64,000 nucleotides of DNA from Microbacterium algeriense (GCF_008868005.1 NZ_WAAO01000001.1:496001-560000), one strand, 5' to 3'; positions 47,001-54,835 are shown, counted from the first letter of the stretch. Made by a program: numbers and translations. Notes: a model not told the origin generated them from the sequence alone.

Positions 47001-47520
47001 GCTGCAGCGTGCTGCCGCATCCGACGAGCGTGCCTGGATCGACGAGTTCGGCGCCGTGAGCGACAAGTCCGGACTCGGTGTGGAGCGCAACCTGTTCCGC
47101 TACCGTCCGGTCACCGTCGACGTGCGGATCGCGGAGGACGCGCCCCTGGCGGACGGCATCCGCGTGCTGGCGGCCGCCCTGCGCAGCGGCAGTCCGTTCA
47201 CGGTGTCGGCCCCGGCCCTGCCCTCGCGCGTCGAGAAGGCGCTGCGGGCTCAGGGCATCGCGGTCGCCCACGAGTCGGATGCCGCGTGGGCCAAGCGCTA
47301 TGCCAAGGCCGCGAACTCGTGGCAGCGCGTCCGTCTGGTCGGTGGGGACGCGTCCGCCCTGCACGAGGCACTCGGGGGCAGCCCTGACGTCGCGGTGTGG
47401 TCGCACGCCGTGACCGGGGCCGGCCGCGTCGAGATGCTGCCGTTCCTGCACGAGCAGGCCGTGTCGATCACGAACCACCGCTTCGGCAATCCCACCACTC
47501 TGGCCGACGGCGTGATCTGA
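44053..47520 (+). CDS. putA: Bifunctional proline dehydrogenase / delta-1-pyrroline-5-carboxylate dehydrogenase
   Basis: The protein has 1155 residues. ATG 44053 has AGGAAGG ten bases before it. The FAD-linked PRODH barrel spans about residues 90-440 (DYVSIKVSSVVSQLSMW, KFINLDMEEYRDLDLT, VRVVKGANLAMEEVDAA, GIAGHNLFDIAY). The aldehyde dehydrogenase domain spans about 530-990 (VVTPPWNFPVAIPAGGVLAGLASG, nucleophile Cys756 in GHAGQKCSAAS). About 150 C-terminal residues of unclear role follow. It oxidises proline to glutamate via P5C, passing electrons to the membrane chain and NAD+. There is no DNA-binding domain, so regulation is external, probably by the divergent LysR. Residues 217-224 (PSTGSGTQ) are encoded by a copy of the interspersed DNA repeat and look like a foreign insert between two conserved PRODH segments. 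Confidence 0.95.
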   Translation: MSVVDDTTPRTEEVAALVQRWLAESETHPVEPAAQRLSEVLKDPNGLAFTVGFVDGVMRPEDLRVAGRKLAELSDITPSLLPGYLRAAIKTGGFWAPKLPGVVVPISRRVLRAMVGHLVLDATPSKLGPAIAKLRKSGNRLNLNLLGEAVLGEREAGHRLQGTRDFLARDDVDYVSIKVSSVVSQLSMWSFDEAVADVVEKLTPLYELAARAEAKGPSTGSGTQKFINLDMEEYRDLDLTIAAFTSILDQPGLENLEAGIVLQAYLPDALGAMQHLQEWAAARRAKGGAPIKVRVVKGANLAMEEVDAAIHGWPLATYGTKQDSDTNYKRVLDWAMTPERLDAVRIGIAGHNLFDIAYTWLLAKSRGVTEAVEYEMLLGMATGQAEAVRKDVGRLLLYTPVVNPAEFDVAIAYLVRRLEENASPENFMSAVFELASNPTLLTRERERFERSLAALATDEPQYVPAAHRVQDRTAEALPDATTGFANQADTDPAIAANRAWGRAILSRSVGSTLGLDSIALAKVETADELDGIFAAATAAAEKWAALPAAERAAVLHRAGDELAARRGELIEIMAHEAGKTIAEADPEISEAIDFAHYYAERAKDLETVSGAEFVPSKVTVVTPPWNFPVAIPAGGVLAGLASGSAVIIKPAKLTQRCGAVMIEALWAAGVPRDLLALVDLASRDLGTRLVANPSVDRVILTGAYETAQLFRSFRPDLPLLAETSGKNAIIVTPSADLDLAAADVARSAFGHAGQKCSAASLAILVGSVADSKRFERQLVDAVTSMRVGLPDDPATQMGPIIEPANGKLLTALTKLEKGERWLVEPRKLDDEGKQWTPGVKTGVREGSYFHLTEFFGPVLGIMHAKDLDEALRLQNAVDYGLTAGIHSLDSEEVATWLDRVEAGNLYVNRGITGAIVQRQPFGGWKRSAVGAGAKAGGPNYLFGLGEWTRAELPVAAPGAAVVPAVRALLEAASSEVEAAEAEWLQRAAASDERAWIDEFGAVSDKSGLGVERNLFRYRPVTVDVRIAEDAPLADGIRVLAAALRSGSPFTVSAPALPSRVEKALRAQGIAVAHESDAAWAKRYAKAANSWQRVRLVGGDASALHEALGGSPDVAVWSHAVTGAGRVEMLPFLHEQAVSITNHRFGNPTTLADGVI
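44700..44724 (+). repeat. Interspersed repeat copy inside putA
   Basis: This 25-bp unit with core CCTTCGACAGGCTCAGGG is identical, in reverse complement, to 48729-48753. A 24-bp part of it also ends the array at 58207-58302, and a degraded relative (CTTCGACGGGCTCAGCAACC) lies at 54329-54348. In putA it adds PSTGSGTQ in frame. Confidence 0.85.
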
Positions 47521-47549
47521 CCCGTTGGCCCTTCCGCCGAGACCCCGGG

Positions 47550-47603
47550 TTCGCGCCGAGACCCCCTGTTTCCCACGCGGGAAGCAGGGGGTCTCGGCGC
47601 GAA
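47550..47603. terminator. Long near-perfect hairpin between convergent putA and ABC permease
   Basis: The arm TTCGCGCCGAGACCCCCTG (47550-47568) pairs perfectly with 47585-47603. Inside it TTCCC and GGGAA pair over an ACGC loop after one T-G pair, giving about 25 bp of stem in 54 nt. No T tract is present. Its position 29 bp after putA and 27 bp after the permease stop suggests a two-way terminator. Confidence 0.8.
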
Positions 47604-47630
47604 GGCGGGGTCTCGCGGTGGGAAAGAGCG

Positions 47631-48785
47631 TCAGCCGCGCAGGGCCTCCGACAGCTTGACGCGGGAGCCCATGCGCAGGAGCGAGTTCTCGTAGATCTTC
47701 GCGCCGATGACGATCGCGGCCACGCAGCTCGCGAGCAGGATCACCAGGCTCAGCAGCGGCTCCCACCACTGCGCCTCGCCTACGAACAGGCGCATCGGCA
47801 TGCCGACCGGGGCCGAGAACGGCACGTACGACATGATCGTCAGCACCAGCGGGTTGTCGTTGAAGATGATGACCAGGATGTACGGCGCCATGATCAGCAT
47901 CGTGATCGGCGTGGTCGTGGAGCCGATGTCCTCCTGGCGCGACACCATCGATGCCGCGGCCGCGAACATCGCCGCGAGCAGGATGAAGCCGAACAGGAAG
48001 AACACCGCGAACCAGATGATCGGCGCGCCGAGGGTTGTGAGCACCTCGCGCTGACCCGTGACGATCAGACCGATCGTCGCCACCGCAGCGAGCGCGAGGA
48101 TCTGCCCCATCGCGAGGACCGTGTTGCCGATCACCTTGCCCGCGAGGAGGGTGCGTGCCGGGATCGCCGACAGCAGCACCTCGACGACCCGCGTCTGCTT
48201 CTCCTCCACGATGCTCTGGGCGATCGTGCCGCCGAACGTCGCCGCAGCCATCATGAACACCAGACCGAAGGCGATCGCGATGAAGTACCGCAGGAGCGGG
48301 TTGGTGGTCGCGGGATCCAGGATGACGACCTCGGGTGAGATCGACAGGGCCGCGACCAGGGAGCTCGGGGCATCCTGCTTCGCGATGACCGTGTAGCCGG
48401 AGGGTCCGTCGCCGTCGAGGACAGCGGCGTCCACCTCACCGTCGCGCACAAGCTTCTCGGCCGCGGCCCGGTCGGGCACCTCGGTGACCTCGACGTCCGG
48501 GATGGCGGAGACGGCGGAGGCGGTCTCCGCGGTCGCGGCGATCGGCATCGCCTCGGTGTTCTTGCTGGCGAACCCGCCGAACAGGATGCCGGCGAGGGCA
48601 AGGACCAGCAGGATGCCGGTGGAGATCAGGAAGGCCTTGCTGCGCAGCTTCGAACCGATCTCGCGCTCGGCGACGAGCCAGATGCCGTTCCTGCTGACCT
48701 GGGTCCCCGGCCTCTGGATCCCCGGCCTCTGGGTCCCTGAGCCTGTCGAAGGGGTCGAAGGGGTCGAAGGGGTCGAGGTGCTCAC
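47631..48785 (-). CDS. ABC-2 type exporter permease (NatB-like)
   Basis: The protein has 384 residues. The GTG at 48785 overlaps the ATPase stop (GTGA). The first 30 residues are low complexity: repeated STP units, then PSTGSGTQRPGIQRPGTQ, encoded by the interspersed repeat and TCGACCCCT-type triplication. The protein proper starts at GIWLVAEREIGSKLRSKAFLIS. One membrane helix, a roughly 130-residue extracytoplasmic domain, then five or six C-terminal helices (AATFGGTIAQSIVEEKQTRVVEVLLSAIP is the conserved ABC-2 segment) follow the NatB/YhaP plan. With the ATPase at 48782 it forms an exporter, perhaps for Na+, a drug or a peptide. The substrate is unknown. Confidence 0.88.
   Translation of the reverse strand: MSTSTPSTPSTPSTGSGTQRPGIQRPGTQVSRNGIWLVAEREIGSKLRSKAFLISTGILLVLALAGILFGGFASKNTEAMPIAATAETASAVSAIPDVEVTEVPDRAAAEKLVRDGEVDAAVLDGDGPSGYTVIAKQDAPSSLVAALSISPEVVILDPATTNPLLRYFIAIAFGLVFMMAAATFGGTIAQSIVEEKQTRVVEVLLSAIPARTLLAGKVIGNTVLAMGQILALAAVATIGLIVTGQREVLTTLGAPIIWFAVFFLFGFILLAAMFAAAASMVSRQEDIGSTTTPITMLIMAPYILVIIFNDNPLVLTIMSYVPFSAPVGMPMRLFVGEAQWWEPLLSLVILLASCVAAIVIGAKIYENSLLRMGSRVKLSEALRG
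48729..48753 (-). repeat. Interspersed repeat copy in the N-terminal coding region of the ABC permease
   Basis: On the sense strand of the permease gene this is the same 25-bp sequence as 44700-44724 in putA, and it is read in the same frame (PSTGSGTQ). It is preceded by extra CCTTCGAC units (48754-48776) that give the repeated STP residues. Confidence 0.85.
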
Positions 48786-49675
48786 TGGATGACCTCCTTG
48801 AAGATCTGGGCGAGGGACGGATGCTTGGGGGCGAAGCTGGCGACGTCGCCGCGCTGGACGGCGGACTGCAGCACGCGCTGGGCGGTCTCCGGCCCGTCGG
48901 CGTCGAAGAGCGCGTATCCGCCCTCGAAGTCGATGACGGTCACGCCGGGTTCCGTGCGCAGCCACCCCGCGTCGCCCGCGGACACCAGCTCGTAGCGGTC
49001 GCGGGCGTGCTCGGCACGCAGTGCGTCGCGGGAGCCGGCCGCGCGGATCGTGCCGCCGGCGAGGATCACCAGGTCGTCGCACAGCCGCTCGACCACGTCG
49101 AGCTGGTGGGAGGAGAACAGGATCGACGCGCCTTTGGCCGCGCTGGACTGCAGGACTCCGGCGACCACGTCCACCGCGAGGGGGTCCAGGCCGGAGAACG
49201 GCTCGTCGAGGATGAGCACCTCGGGGTCGTGCACGAGCGACGCCGCGATCTGCGCGCGCTGCTGGTTGCCGAGCGAGAGCGACTCGATCGTGTCGTTCAG
49301 CCGCTCGCCCAGGCCGAGTTCGGTCAGCAGCGCGGTGGCGCGGTCCGTGGCGTCCGCCTTGCCGAAGCCGTGCAGGCGCGCGAGGTACACGATCTGCTCG
49401 AGCACCTTCATCTTCGGGTAGAGGCCCCGCTCTTCGGGCATGTAGCCGAAGCGGCGGCGGTCGGCGGCCGTCAGCGGTGCGCCGTCCAGGTCGACCCGTC
49501 CGGCGTCCGAGGACAGCAGTCCGAGCACGATGCGCATGGTGGTGGTCTTGCCGGCGCCGTTGCCGCCGACGAATCCCGTGAGCCGCCCGGGGGCGACCGT
49601 GAAGGACACGTCGTCGAGCACGCGCCGAGAGCCGTAGCTCTTGGTGATGCCGGAGAGTTCGAGCATTCCTGTCAT
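48782..49675 (-). CDS. ABC transporter ATP-binding protein (NatA-like)
   Basis: The protein has 297 residues, starting at ATG 49675 (a second ATG three codons in is possible). Walker A is GGNGAGKTT, the signature is LSLGNQQRAQIAASL, Walker B is VLILDEPFSGLDPLA and the H-loop is SSHQLD. A C-terminal roughly 70-residue accessory domain of the DUF4162 type (TVIDFEGGYALFDADG) is typical of ABC-2 exporters. Its stop overlaps the permease start, so the two form one coupled operon. Confidence 0.92.
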   Translation of the reverse strand: MTGMLELSGITKSYGSRRVLDDVSFTVAPGRLTGFVGGNGAGKTTTMRIVLGLLSSDAGRVDLDGAPLTAADRRRFGYMPEERGLYPKMKVLEQIVYLARLHGFGKADATDRATALLTELGLGERLNDTIESLSLGNQQRAQIAASLVHDPEVLILDEPFSGLDPLAVDVVAGVLQSSAAKGASILFSSHQLDVVERLCDDLVILAGGTIRAAGSRDALRAEHARDRYELVSAGDAGWLRTEPGVTVIDFEGGYALFDADGPETAQRVLQSAVQRGDVASFAPKHPSLAQIFKEVIQ

Positions 49676-49724
49676 GCCCCTCACGCTACGGACCCCCGCC
49701 CTCCGCAACATCCCCCGCACGGCG

Positions 49725-49874
49725 GACCCCCTCCCTCCTCCCCCCCTCCTCCCCCCAACCGGCGCCGAGTGCACGGGTTGTCGCCGAGCGCACGGGATGC
49801 TCGCGCGCGGAAGCCGTGCACTCGACGCGAAGCCGTGCACTCGGCGGAATGGGGAGGAGGGGGGGGAGGGGGTC
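49725..49874. repeat. Pyrimidine/purine-strand inverted repeat with nested CGCCGAGTGCACGG arms
   Basis: A C/T-only run (about 49725-49756) faces a G/A-only run (about 49849-49874). Between them CGCCGAGTGCACGG (49763-49776) pairs perfectly with CCGTGCACTCGGCG (49833-49846), and two further variants of the same box lie inside. It sits between the benE stop and the ATPase gene start, so it may end benE transcription. Confidence 0.65.
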
Positions 49875-51042
49875 AGCGGGAGGTGTGGAGGACGGTGCGG
49901 ACGAGGAGGCCGGCGACCAGAGCCCAGAAGGCGGCGCTGACGCCCAGCACGGAGATGCCGGATGCTGCGACCAGAAACGTCACCACCGCGGGGAGGCGCT
50001 CGCCGGGGTCGTCGATGGCCTGCTGCACGGACGAGCCGAACGCGGCGAAGAGGGCGAGACCGGCCACGGCAGGGATCACGGCGACGGGTGCGAGCACCAC
50101 CAGGGCGGCGAACGCGGCGGAGAAGCCTCCGAGCACGAGGTAGGTGACACCGGTCGAGACCCCTGCGACCCAGCGACGCTTGGGGTCGGGGTCCGCGTCG
50201 GGGGAGGCCGCGAGCGCCGCACTGATCGCCGCGAGGTTGATGGCGTGCCCGCCGGCGGTCGCGCCGAGGGCGGTGCCCACCCCGGTCACCAGCATGGCCG
50301 GTCGCCAGGGCACTTCGTAGCCGAAGCTGCGCATGATCGCGATGCCCGGCACGTTCTGCGAGGCCATCGTCACGATGAACAGCGGAAGGGCGAGCCCCAC
50401 GAGCGCGCCGACCGTGAACACCGGCGCCGTCAGCTCGAGGCGCGGAACCAGCAGCCCGGGATCGAACGGCGCGCGCTCCTGCGCGAGGGAGACGGCGACG
50501 ACGGCCGCCGCCGCCACGAAGGCGAGCGGCACGGCCCAACGCGGGGCCAGGCGTGCGCACACCAGCCAGGTGAGCACGACGGGGATCACGCCCCAGGGAT
50601 TCGCGACGATGCCGGTGATGGGCGCGAGGCAGAGCGGCAGCAGCACGCCGGCGAGCATCGCCTGGGCGATCGACGGGGGGATGCGCGCGATCAGAGCGCC
50701 CAGCGCCGGCCACAGCGCGGTGAGCAGGATCAGCGCGGCTGTCACGAGGAAGGCGCCGACCGCCGCCGACCACCCGCCCTCGACGGTGCCGGTCGCGACG
50801 AGCAGGGCCGCGCCGGGCGTCGACCACGCCACGGTGATCGGCATGCGATACCGCCACGCGAGCACGACGCAGGCGAGTCCCATCGTGAGGGTCGCCGCGA
50901 GCAGGCCGCTGGCCGCCTGCGCCGCATCCGCACCCACCGCGTCGAGTCCGGTGAGCACCACCGCGAACGAGCTCGTGAACCCGACCAGAGCGGTCACCAC
51001 GCCCGCCAGGATCGGACGGGAGAGCGGAGCGGCAGCGGGCAT
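49873..51042 (-). CDS. BenE family benzoate/H+ symporter
   Basis: The protein has 389 residues, with ATG at 51042 and about 12 membrane segments. Family features are ILAGVVTALVGFTSSFAVVL near the start, AWSTPGAALL, and NVPGIAIMRSFGYEVPW. BenE proteins import benzoate-like aromatic acids with protons. No aromatic-degradation genes are nearby, so the substrate is open. It is followed by the long inverted repeat at 49725-49874. Confidence 0.88.
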   Translation of the reverse strand: MPAAAPLSRPILAGVVTALVGFTSSFAVVLTGLDAVGADAAQAASGLLAATLTMGLACVVLAWRYRMPITVAWSTPGAALLVATGTVEGGWSAAVGAFLVTAALILLTALWPALGALIARIPPSIAQAMLAGVLLPLCLAPITGIVANPWGVIPVVLTWLVCARLAPRWAVPLAFVAAAAVVAVSLAQERAPFDPGLLVPRLELTAPVFTVGALVGLALPLFIVTMASQNVPGIAIMRSFGYEVPWRPAMLVTGVGTALGATAGGHAINLAAISAALAASPDADPDPKRRWVAGVSTGVTYLVLGGFSAAFAALVVLAPVAVIPAVAGLALFAAFGSSVQQAIDDPGERLPAVVTFLVAASGISVLGVSAAFWALVAGLLVRTVLHTSR

Positions 51043-51052
51043 GGCTCCGAGG

Positions 51053-51763
51053 TTATCGCGGAGGTCGGCCGGGATTCTCGGCGAGACCCAAGCGGTGGGC
51101 GAGGACGACCGCCTGCACGCGGTCGCGCGCGCCCAGCTTCTGCAGGATCCGCGACACGTGCGTCTTGACGGTCGCCTCGCCGATGAACAGCGCTCGCGCG
51201 ATCTCAGCGTTGCTGCGGGCATCGGCGAGCAGCGCCAGCACGTCCGCCTCCCGGTCGGTGAGGGGTTCGATGAGTGCGCTCTCGCCCCGTTCCCGGGCGC
51301 GCGATGCGTGAGGAACGTCAGGGGAGGGGGCGGGGTTCGCGAACCGGGCGAGCACGCGGCGGGTCACCTCGGGGGCGAGCATCCCGTCGCCCGCGGCCAG
51401 GGCGCGGACGGCGGCGATCAGGTCCTCCGCTCCGGCGTTCTTGAGCAGGAAACCGCTGGCTCCGGCGTCGAGCGCCTGGAACAGGTAGTCGTCGCGGTCG
51501 AAGGTGGTGACGATCGCAATGGCCGACCGCACGGCGGGATCCGCGACGAGGCGTCTGGTCGCCTCGATGCCGTCCATGTCCGGCATCTGGACGTCCATGG
51601 TGATGACGTCGGGGCGGAGGGCGGACGCCTTCGTCAGGGCCTCTGCTCCCGTCGAGGCCTCGCCGACCACCGCGATGTCGGGCTGCGTCTCGAGGATCGT
51701 GCGGAAACCGGCGCGCAGCAGCGCATGGTCGTCGACGAGCAGCACGCGGATGCGGGCGCTCAC
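51053..51763 (-). CDS. NarL/LuxR-type response regulator
   Basis: The protein has 236 residues. The GTG at 51763 overlaps the kinase stop (GTGA). The receiver domain has RVLLVDDHALLRAGF and phospho-Asp in DVITMDVQMPDMDG. The LuxR-type HTH at the C-terminus reads LTDREADVLALLADARSNAEIARALFIGEATVKTHVSRIL (about residues 165-205). A linker of about 25 residues (NPAPSPDVPHASRARERGE) joins them. It is the partner of the kinase immediately upstream. Targets may include the adjacent benE or MFS genes, but the sequence does not show this. Confidence 0.93.
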   Translation of the reverse strand: MSARIRVLLVDDHALLRAGFRTILETQPDIAVVGEASTGAEALTKASALRPDVITMDVQMPDMDGIEATRRLVADPAVRSAIAIVTTFDRDDYLFQALDAGASGFLLKNAGAEDLIAAVRALAAGDGMLAPEVTRRVLARFANPAPSPDVPHASRARERGESALIEPLTDREADVLALLADARSNAEIARALFIGEATVKTHVSRILQKLGARDRVQAVVLAHRLGLAENPGRPPR

Positions 51764-53016
51764 CGAGCCACGCCCGATCCGACCGGCAGCGGCACCCTCG
51801 CGCGCACGCGCAGGCCGCCGAGCGGACGCGGCGTGACCTCGAGCGTCCCCCCGGAGGCCGCGGCGCGCTCCCGCATCCCCAGCTGGCCCAGGCCAGGACG
51901 CAGCTGCGCGATGCCGCGACCCGTGTTCACGACCTCGACCTCGACGCCGTCGGAGTCGTAGCGCACCCGGACGTCGGCGGTGGCTCCGGAGCCGGCGTGA
52001 CGGCGCGCGTTCGTGAGCGACTCCTGAGCGATGCGATAGAGGTTCACGGACACGAGGGACGGCACCTCCACGGCCTCGCCGATCACCGTGTACGCGGTCG
52101 GAAGGCCGGCCTCGGTCGATGCGTCGGCGAGCGCGGCGATGTCGTCGAGCGTGACGGTGGAAGCCGTGTCCGTCGTCTCGCCGCCGGGCGTCCGCAAAGT
52201 CTCCAGCAGCTGTCGCAGCTCCTGGATCGCGTCGCGCGCGGAGTTCTCGATGCCCGTGAGGATCTGCGCTGTCCGGGCGGGATCCTGCTCCAGGACCAGC
52301 CGAGCGGCGCCGGCCTGCACGCCCATCACCGACACGTGGTGGGCGACCACGTCGTGCAGCTCGCGCGCGATGCGCACCCGGTCCAGCGCCACCGCCTGCG
52401 CGGCGGTCACCTCGCGTTCGCGTTCCAATTCGGCCGTGCGCAGCTCGAGCACCGACCGCTGCTCCGCCGCCGCCCAGGAGCGCTCGCCGAAGTAGTACGC
52501 GCCGCCGAAGTAGAGGGCGTTCAGCAGGATCTGGATCAGCATGAAGGCGACGTAAGGCGACATGGCGCCCGCGACGACGTCGGCCTTGTCGGCCTCGCTG
52601 ATCGCATCGCGGTACATCGTGATGATCAGCCACACGAACATGCCGATGATGATCGCGACCCGCACGATCAGGGCGCGGCGCCGGTCGTTCATCCAGGCGC
52701 CGACGGTGTACAGGGCGATGAACATGGCGATGTTGCCGACGTAGATCTCCGGCACGCGGATCGTCACGGCTGTGAAGTATGCGAGCGAGACGACGACCGC
52801 GACGGTGCCGGGCCAGCGGCGACGGAAGGCGAGGGGCCCGGCGACCACGACCGCGTAGACGAGTGCGGTCCACAGCTCGGCCTGCTCGTCGCCGTAGATC
52901 TGCGCGATCGACGAGAGCGCCGCGCTGAGGACGGCCCCGACGAACAGCACGAGCGCGAGGAGCAGGTCGCCGCGGCGGTCGCGCTCCGTCGGCGTGCGGG
53001 TGAACGGGGCGGACAT
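51760..53016 (-). CDS. Two-component sensor histidine kinase (HisKA_3 type)
   Basis: The protein has 418 residues. ATG 53016 is chosen, with 12 more in-frame codons to another possible start at 53052. Six membrane helices (residues about 20-180) are followed by a dimerisation helix with the His box VRIARELHDVVAHHVSVMG and a compact ATPase domain (NLYRIAQESLTNARRHAG N-box, VVNTGRGIAQLRPGLGQLGMRER G-box region). No extracellular sensing domain is present, so it probably senses membrane or envelope state, as in the LiaS/DesK-like kinases of Gram-positive bacteria. Confidence 0.93.
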   Translation of the reverse strand: MSAPFTRTPTERDRRGDLLLALVLFVGAVLSAALSSIAQIYGDEQAELWTALVYAVVVAGPLAFRRRWPGTVAVVVSLAYFTAVTIRVPEIYVGNIAMFIALYTVGAWMNDRRRALIVRVAIIIGMFVWLIITMYRDAISEADKADVVAGAMSPYVAFMLIQILLNALYFGGAYYFGERSWAAAEQRSVLELRTAELEREREVTAAQAVALDRVRIARELHDVVAHHVSVMGVQAGAARLVLEQDPARTAQILTGIENSARDAIQELRQLLETLRTPGGETTDTASTVTLDDIAALADASTEAGLPTAYTVIGEAVEVPSLVSVNLYRIAQESLTNARRHAGSGATADVRVRYDSDGVEVEVVNTGRGIAQLRPGLGQLGMRERAAASGGTLEVTPRPLGGLRVRARVPLPVGSGVAR

Positions 53017-53108
53017 CCCTCCACCGTACGGCGGGGTCCGAGCCGCGCGCATCCCCCGAGGGGCGGATGCGGGAGCGCCCGGATGCCGACGATCTGTCAG
53101 GATCAGAT

Positions 53109-54281
53109 GTGACCTCCTCGCCGCGCCCGCGCCTGGCTCCCCTGTACCTCGCCGGATTCACGACCGCCTTCGGAGCACACGGCATCGCCGCGGCGCTCGG
53201 CGCCGAGACCGAGGACATCGGGTGGACGCTGCTCGCCTTCGGCTTCACCCTCGCGCTGTACGACCTCGCCGAGGTGCTGCTGAAGCCGCTGTTCGGCGCG
53301 CTCAGCGACCGGGTCGGGGTGCGCCCGGTGATCGTGGGCGGGCTGCTCGCCTTCGCGGCGTTCTCGATCGTCGGAGCCCTCTCCCCCGGAATGCTGGGGC
53401 TGGTCATCGCACGGTTCGGACAGGGCGCAGCCGCCTCGGCCTTCTCTCCCGCCTCCTCGGCGGCGGTGGCGCGGCTGACCGACGACTCCACGCGCGGCCG
53501 CTACTTCGGCCGCTACGGCTCCTGGAAGAGCCTCGGTTACGCCCTCGGTCCGCTCCTCGGAGCCGTGCTCGTGGTGTGGGGAGGCATCCCCGCGCTGTTC
53601 TGGGCGCTGGCTGTGCTCGGTCTCGGCGCCGCGGCCTGGGTGGCGTTCGCGGTTCCGGCCGTGCCCGTGCTGCCGCGCAAGCGCGTGACCCTGGTCGACC
53701 TGGCTCGCGAGCTGCTCGCCCCGGGGTTCCTGGTGCCCACGCTCGTGCTCGCGGCGACGACGGGCGCGCTCGCCGTGGCGGTCGGCTTCCTTCCCCTGAT
53801 CGGCAGACAGGAAGGACTCGGGACCGTCGGCAGCATGGCGATCGTCACCGTCCTGGCCGTGGTGTCGAGCGTGGTGCAGCCGCTCATGGGTGCCTGGCAC
53901 GATCGCGGGCGCGTCTCGGTGCGGCTCGGCTCCGTCGGCGGTCTGCTCCTGATCACGGTGGGCGTCGCGCTCGCGGCAATGTGGACGACGCCGCTCGCCC
54001 TTATCGCGACCGCCGTCCTCGTCGGGGCCGGGGTGGGCGCGGCGACGCCGGTCGCCTTCTCGCACCTCGCCGCATCGACACCGCCGGAGCGGATGGGGCG
54101 CACGATGGGCAGCGCCGAACTCGGTCGAGAGCTGGGAGACGCGGGCGGTCCTCTCGTCGCCGGAGCCGTGGCCACGGCCACCGTCCCGGGCGTCGGCCTC
54201 GGCGTCGTCGCGGCGCTCACCGCCGGTGCCGGCGCGCTGGCCCTTTTCGGGCTGCGCTCGAGGTCGGGCCGGGAAGTCTGA
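53109..54281 (+). CDS. Major facilitator superfamily transporter
   Basis: The protein has 390 residues. GTG 53109 is preferred over ATG 53067 because the transmembrane region starts soon after. There are twelve membrane segments, with the MFS loop motif LFGALSDRVGVRPVIVGG between helices 2 and 3 and a second copy-like AWHDRGRVSVRLGSVGG in the second half. It is most like drug/sugar efflux MFS members. It is divergent from the sensor kinase across a 92-bp gap. The substrate is unknown. Confidence 0.9.
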   Translation: MTSSPRPRLAPLYLAGFTTAFGAHGIAAALGAETEDIGWTLLAFGFTLALYDLAEVLLKPLFGALSDRVGVRPVIVGGLLAFAAFSIVGALSPGMLGLVIARFGQGAAASAFSPASSAAVARLTDDSTRGRYFGRYGSWKSLGYALGPLLGAVLVVWGGIPALFWALAVLGLGAAAWVAFAVPAVPVLPRKRVTLVDLARELLAPGFLVPTLVLAATTGALAVAVGFLPLIGRQEGLGTVGSMAIVTVLAVVSSVVQPLMGAWHDRGRVSVRLGSVGGLLLITVGVALAAMWTTPLALIATAVLVGAGVGAATPVAFSHLAASTPPERMGRTMGSAELGRELGDAGGPLVAGAVATATVPGVGLGVVAALTAGAGALALFGLRSRSGREV

Positions 54282-54290
54282 CTTCGCGTA

Positions 54291-54325
54291 CTTGCTATTG
54301 ACAAGCCTGCTTGTTTTTTGCAAGC
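54291..54325. promoter_or_regulatory. Interleaved CTTG/CAAG inverted repeats at the glyoxalase-HxlR promoter
   Basis: Three overlapping dyads lie here: CTTG-N7-CAAG (54291-54305), ACAAGC-CT-GCTTGT (54301-54314) and GCTTG-N7-CAAGC (54309-54325). A consensus -35 TTGACA (54298-54303) lies inside them. This AT-rich patch is a good candidate for autoregulation by the HxlR protein of the operon. Confidence 0.6.
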
Positions 54326-54396
54326 TTACTTCGACGGGCTCAGCAACCGTGCTTCGACAGACAATGACCCGTCACCACATCGACAGAGGAGTCATC

Positions 54397-54834
54397 GTGA
54401 CCAAGGTCTTCGTCAACCTGCCCACCAGCGATCTCGAGCGAGCCAAGGCGTTCTACACGGCGCTCGGCTGTGAGATCAGCCCCCAGTTCACCGACGAGAA
54501 CGCCGCGTGCATCGTCTGGTCGCAGGACATCTACTTCATGGTGCTCAAGCGCGAGTTCTTCGCGACGTTCACCGACAAGCCGATCGCCGACCCGCACGAG
54601 GTCGCGCAGGTCTCGGTCGCCTTCAGCCGAGACTCCCGCGAGGAGGTCGACGCGATCCTGGAGAAGGGTCTCGCCGCCGGAGGAGCGGAGCCCAAGCCGG
54701 CGCAGGACTACGGTTTCATGTACTCGCGCGACCTCGACGACCCCGACGGCAACTCGCTGGGCTTCCTCTACATGACGCCCGAAGCGGTCGAGAACGGTCC
54801 GGACCACGTGGCGGACCGCGCGGCTTCGGCCTGA
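54397..54834 (+). CDS. VOC family (glyoxalase/bleomycin resistance-like) protein
   Basis: The protein has 145 residues. GTG 54397 has AGGAG six bases before it. Two beta-alpha-beta-beta-beta modules are seen: KVFVNLPTSDLERAKAFYTALGCEI opens the first, and the second ends FMYSRDLDDPDGNSLGFLYM with the D-P-D-G-N pattern of VOC proteins. Members bind metal and act on small electrophiles or bind drugs. It is the first gene of a trio with HxlR and a RibD-like reductase, so the set may answer reactive electrophile or drug stress (inference). Confidence 0.85.
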   Translation: MTKVFVNLPTSDLERAKAFYTALGCEISPQFTDENAACIVWSQDIYFMVLKREFFATFTDKPIADPHEVAQVSVAFSRDSREEVDAILEKGLAAGGAEPKPAQDYGFMYSRDLDDPDGNSLGFLYMTPEAVENGPDHVADRAASA

Positions 54835-54835
54835 C

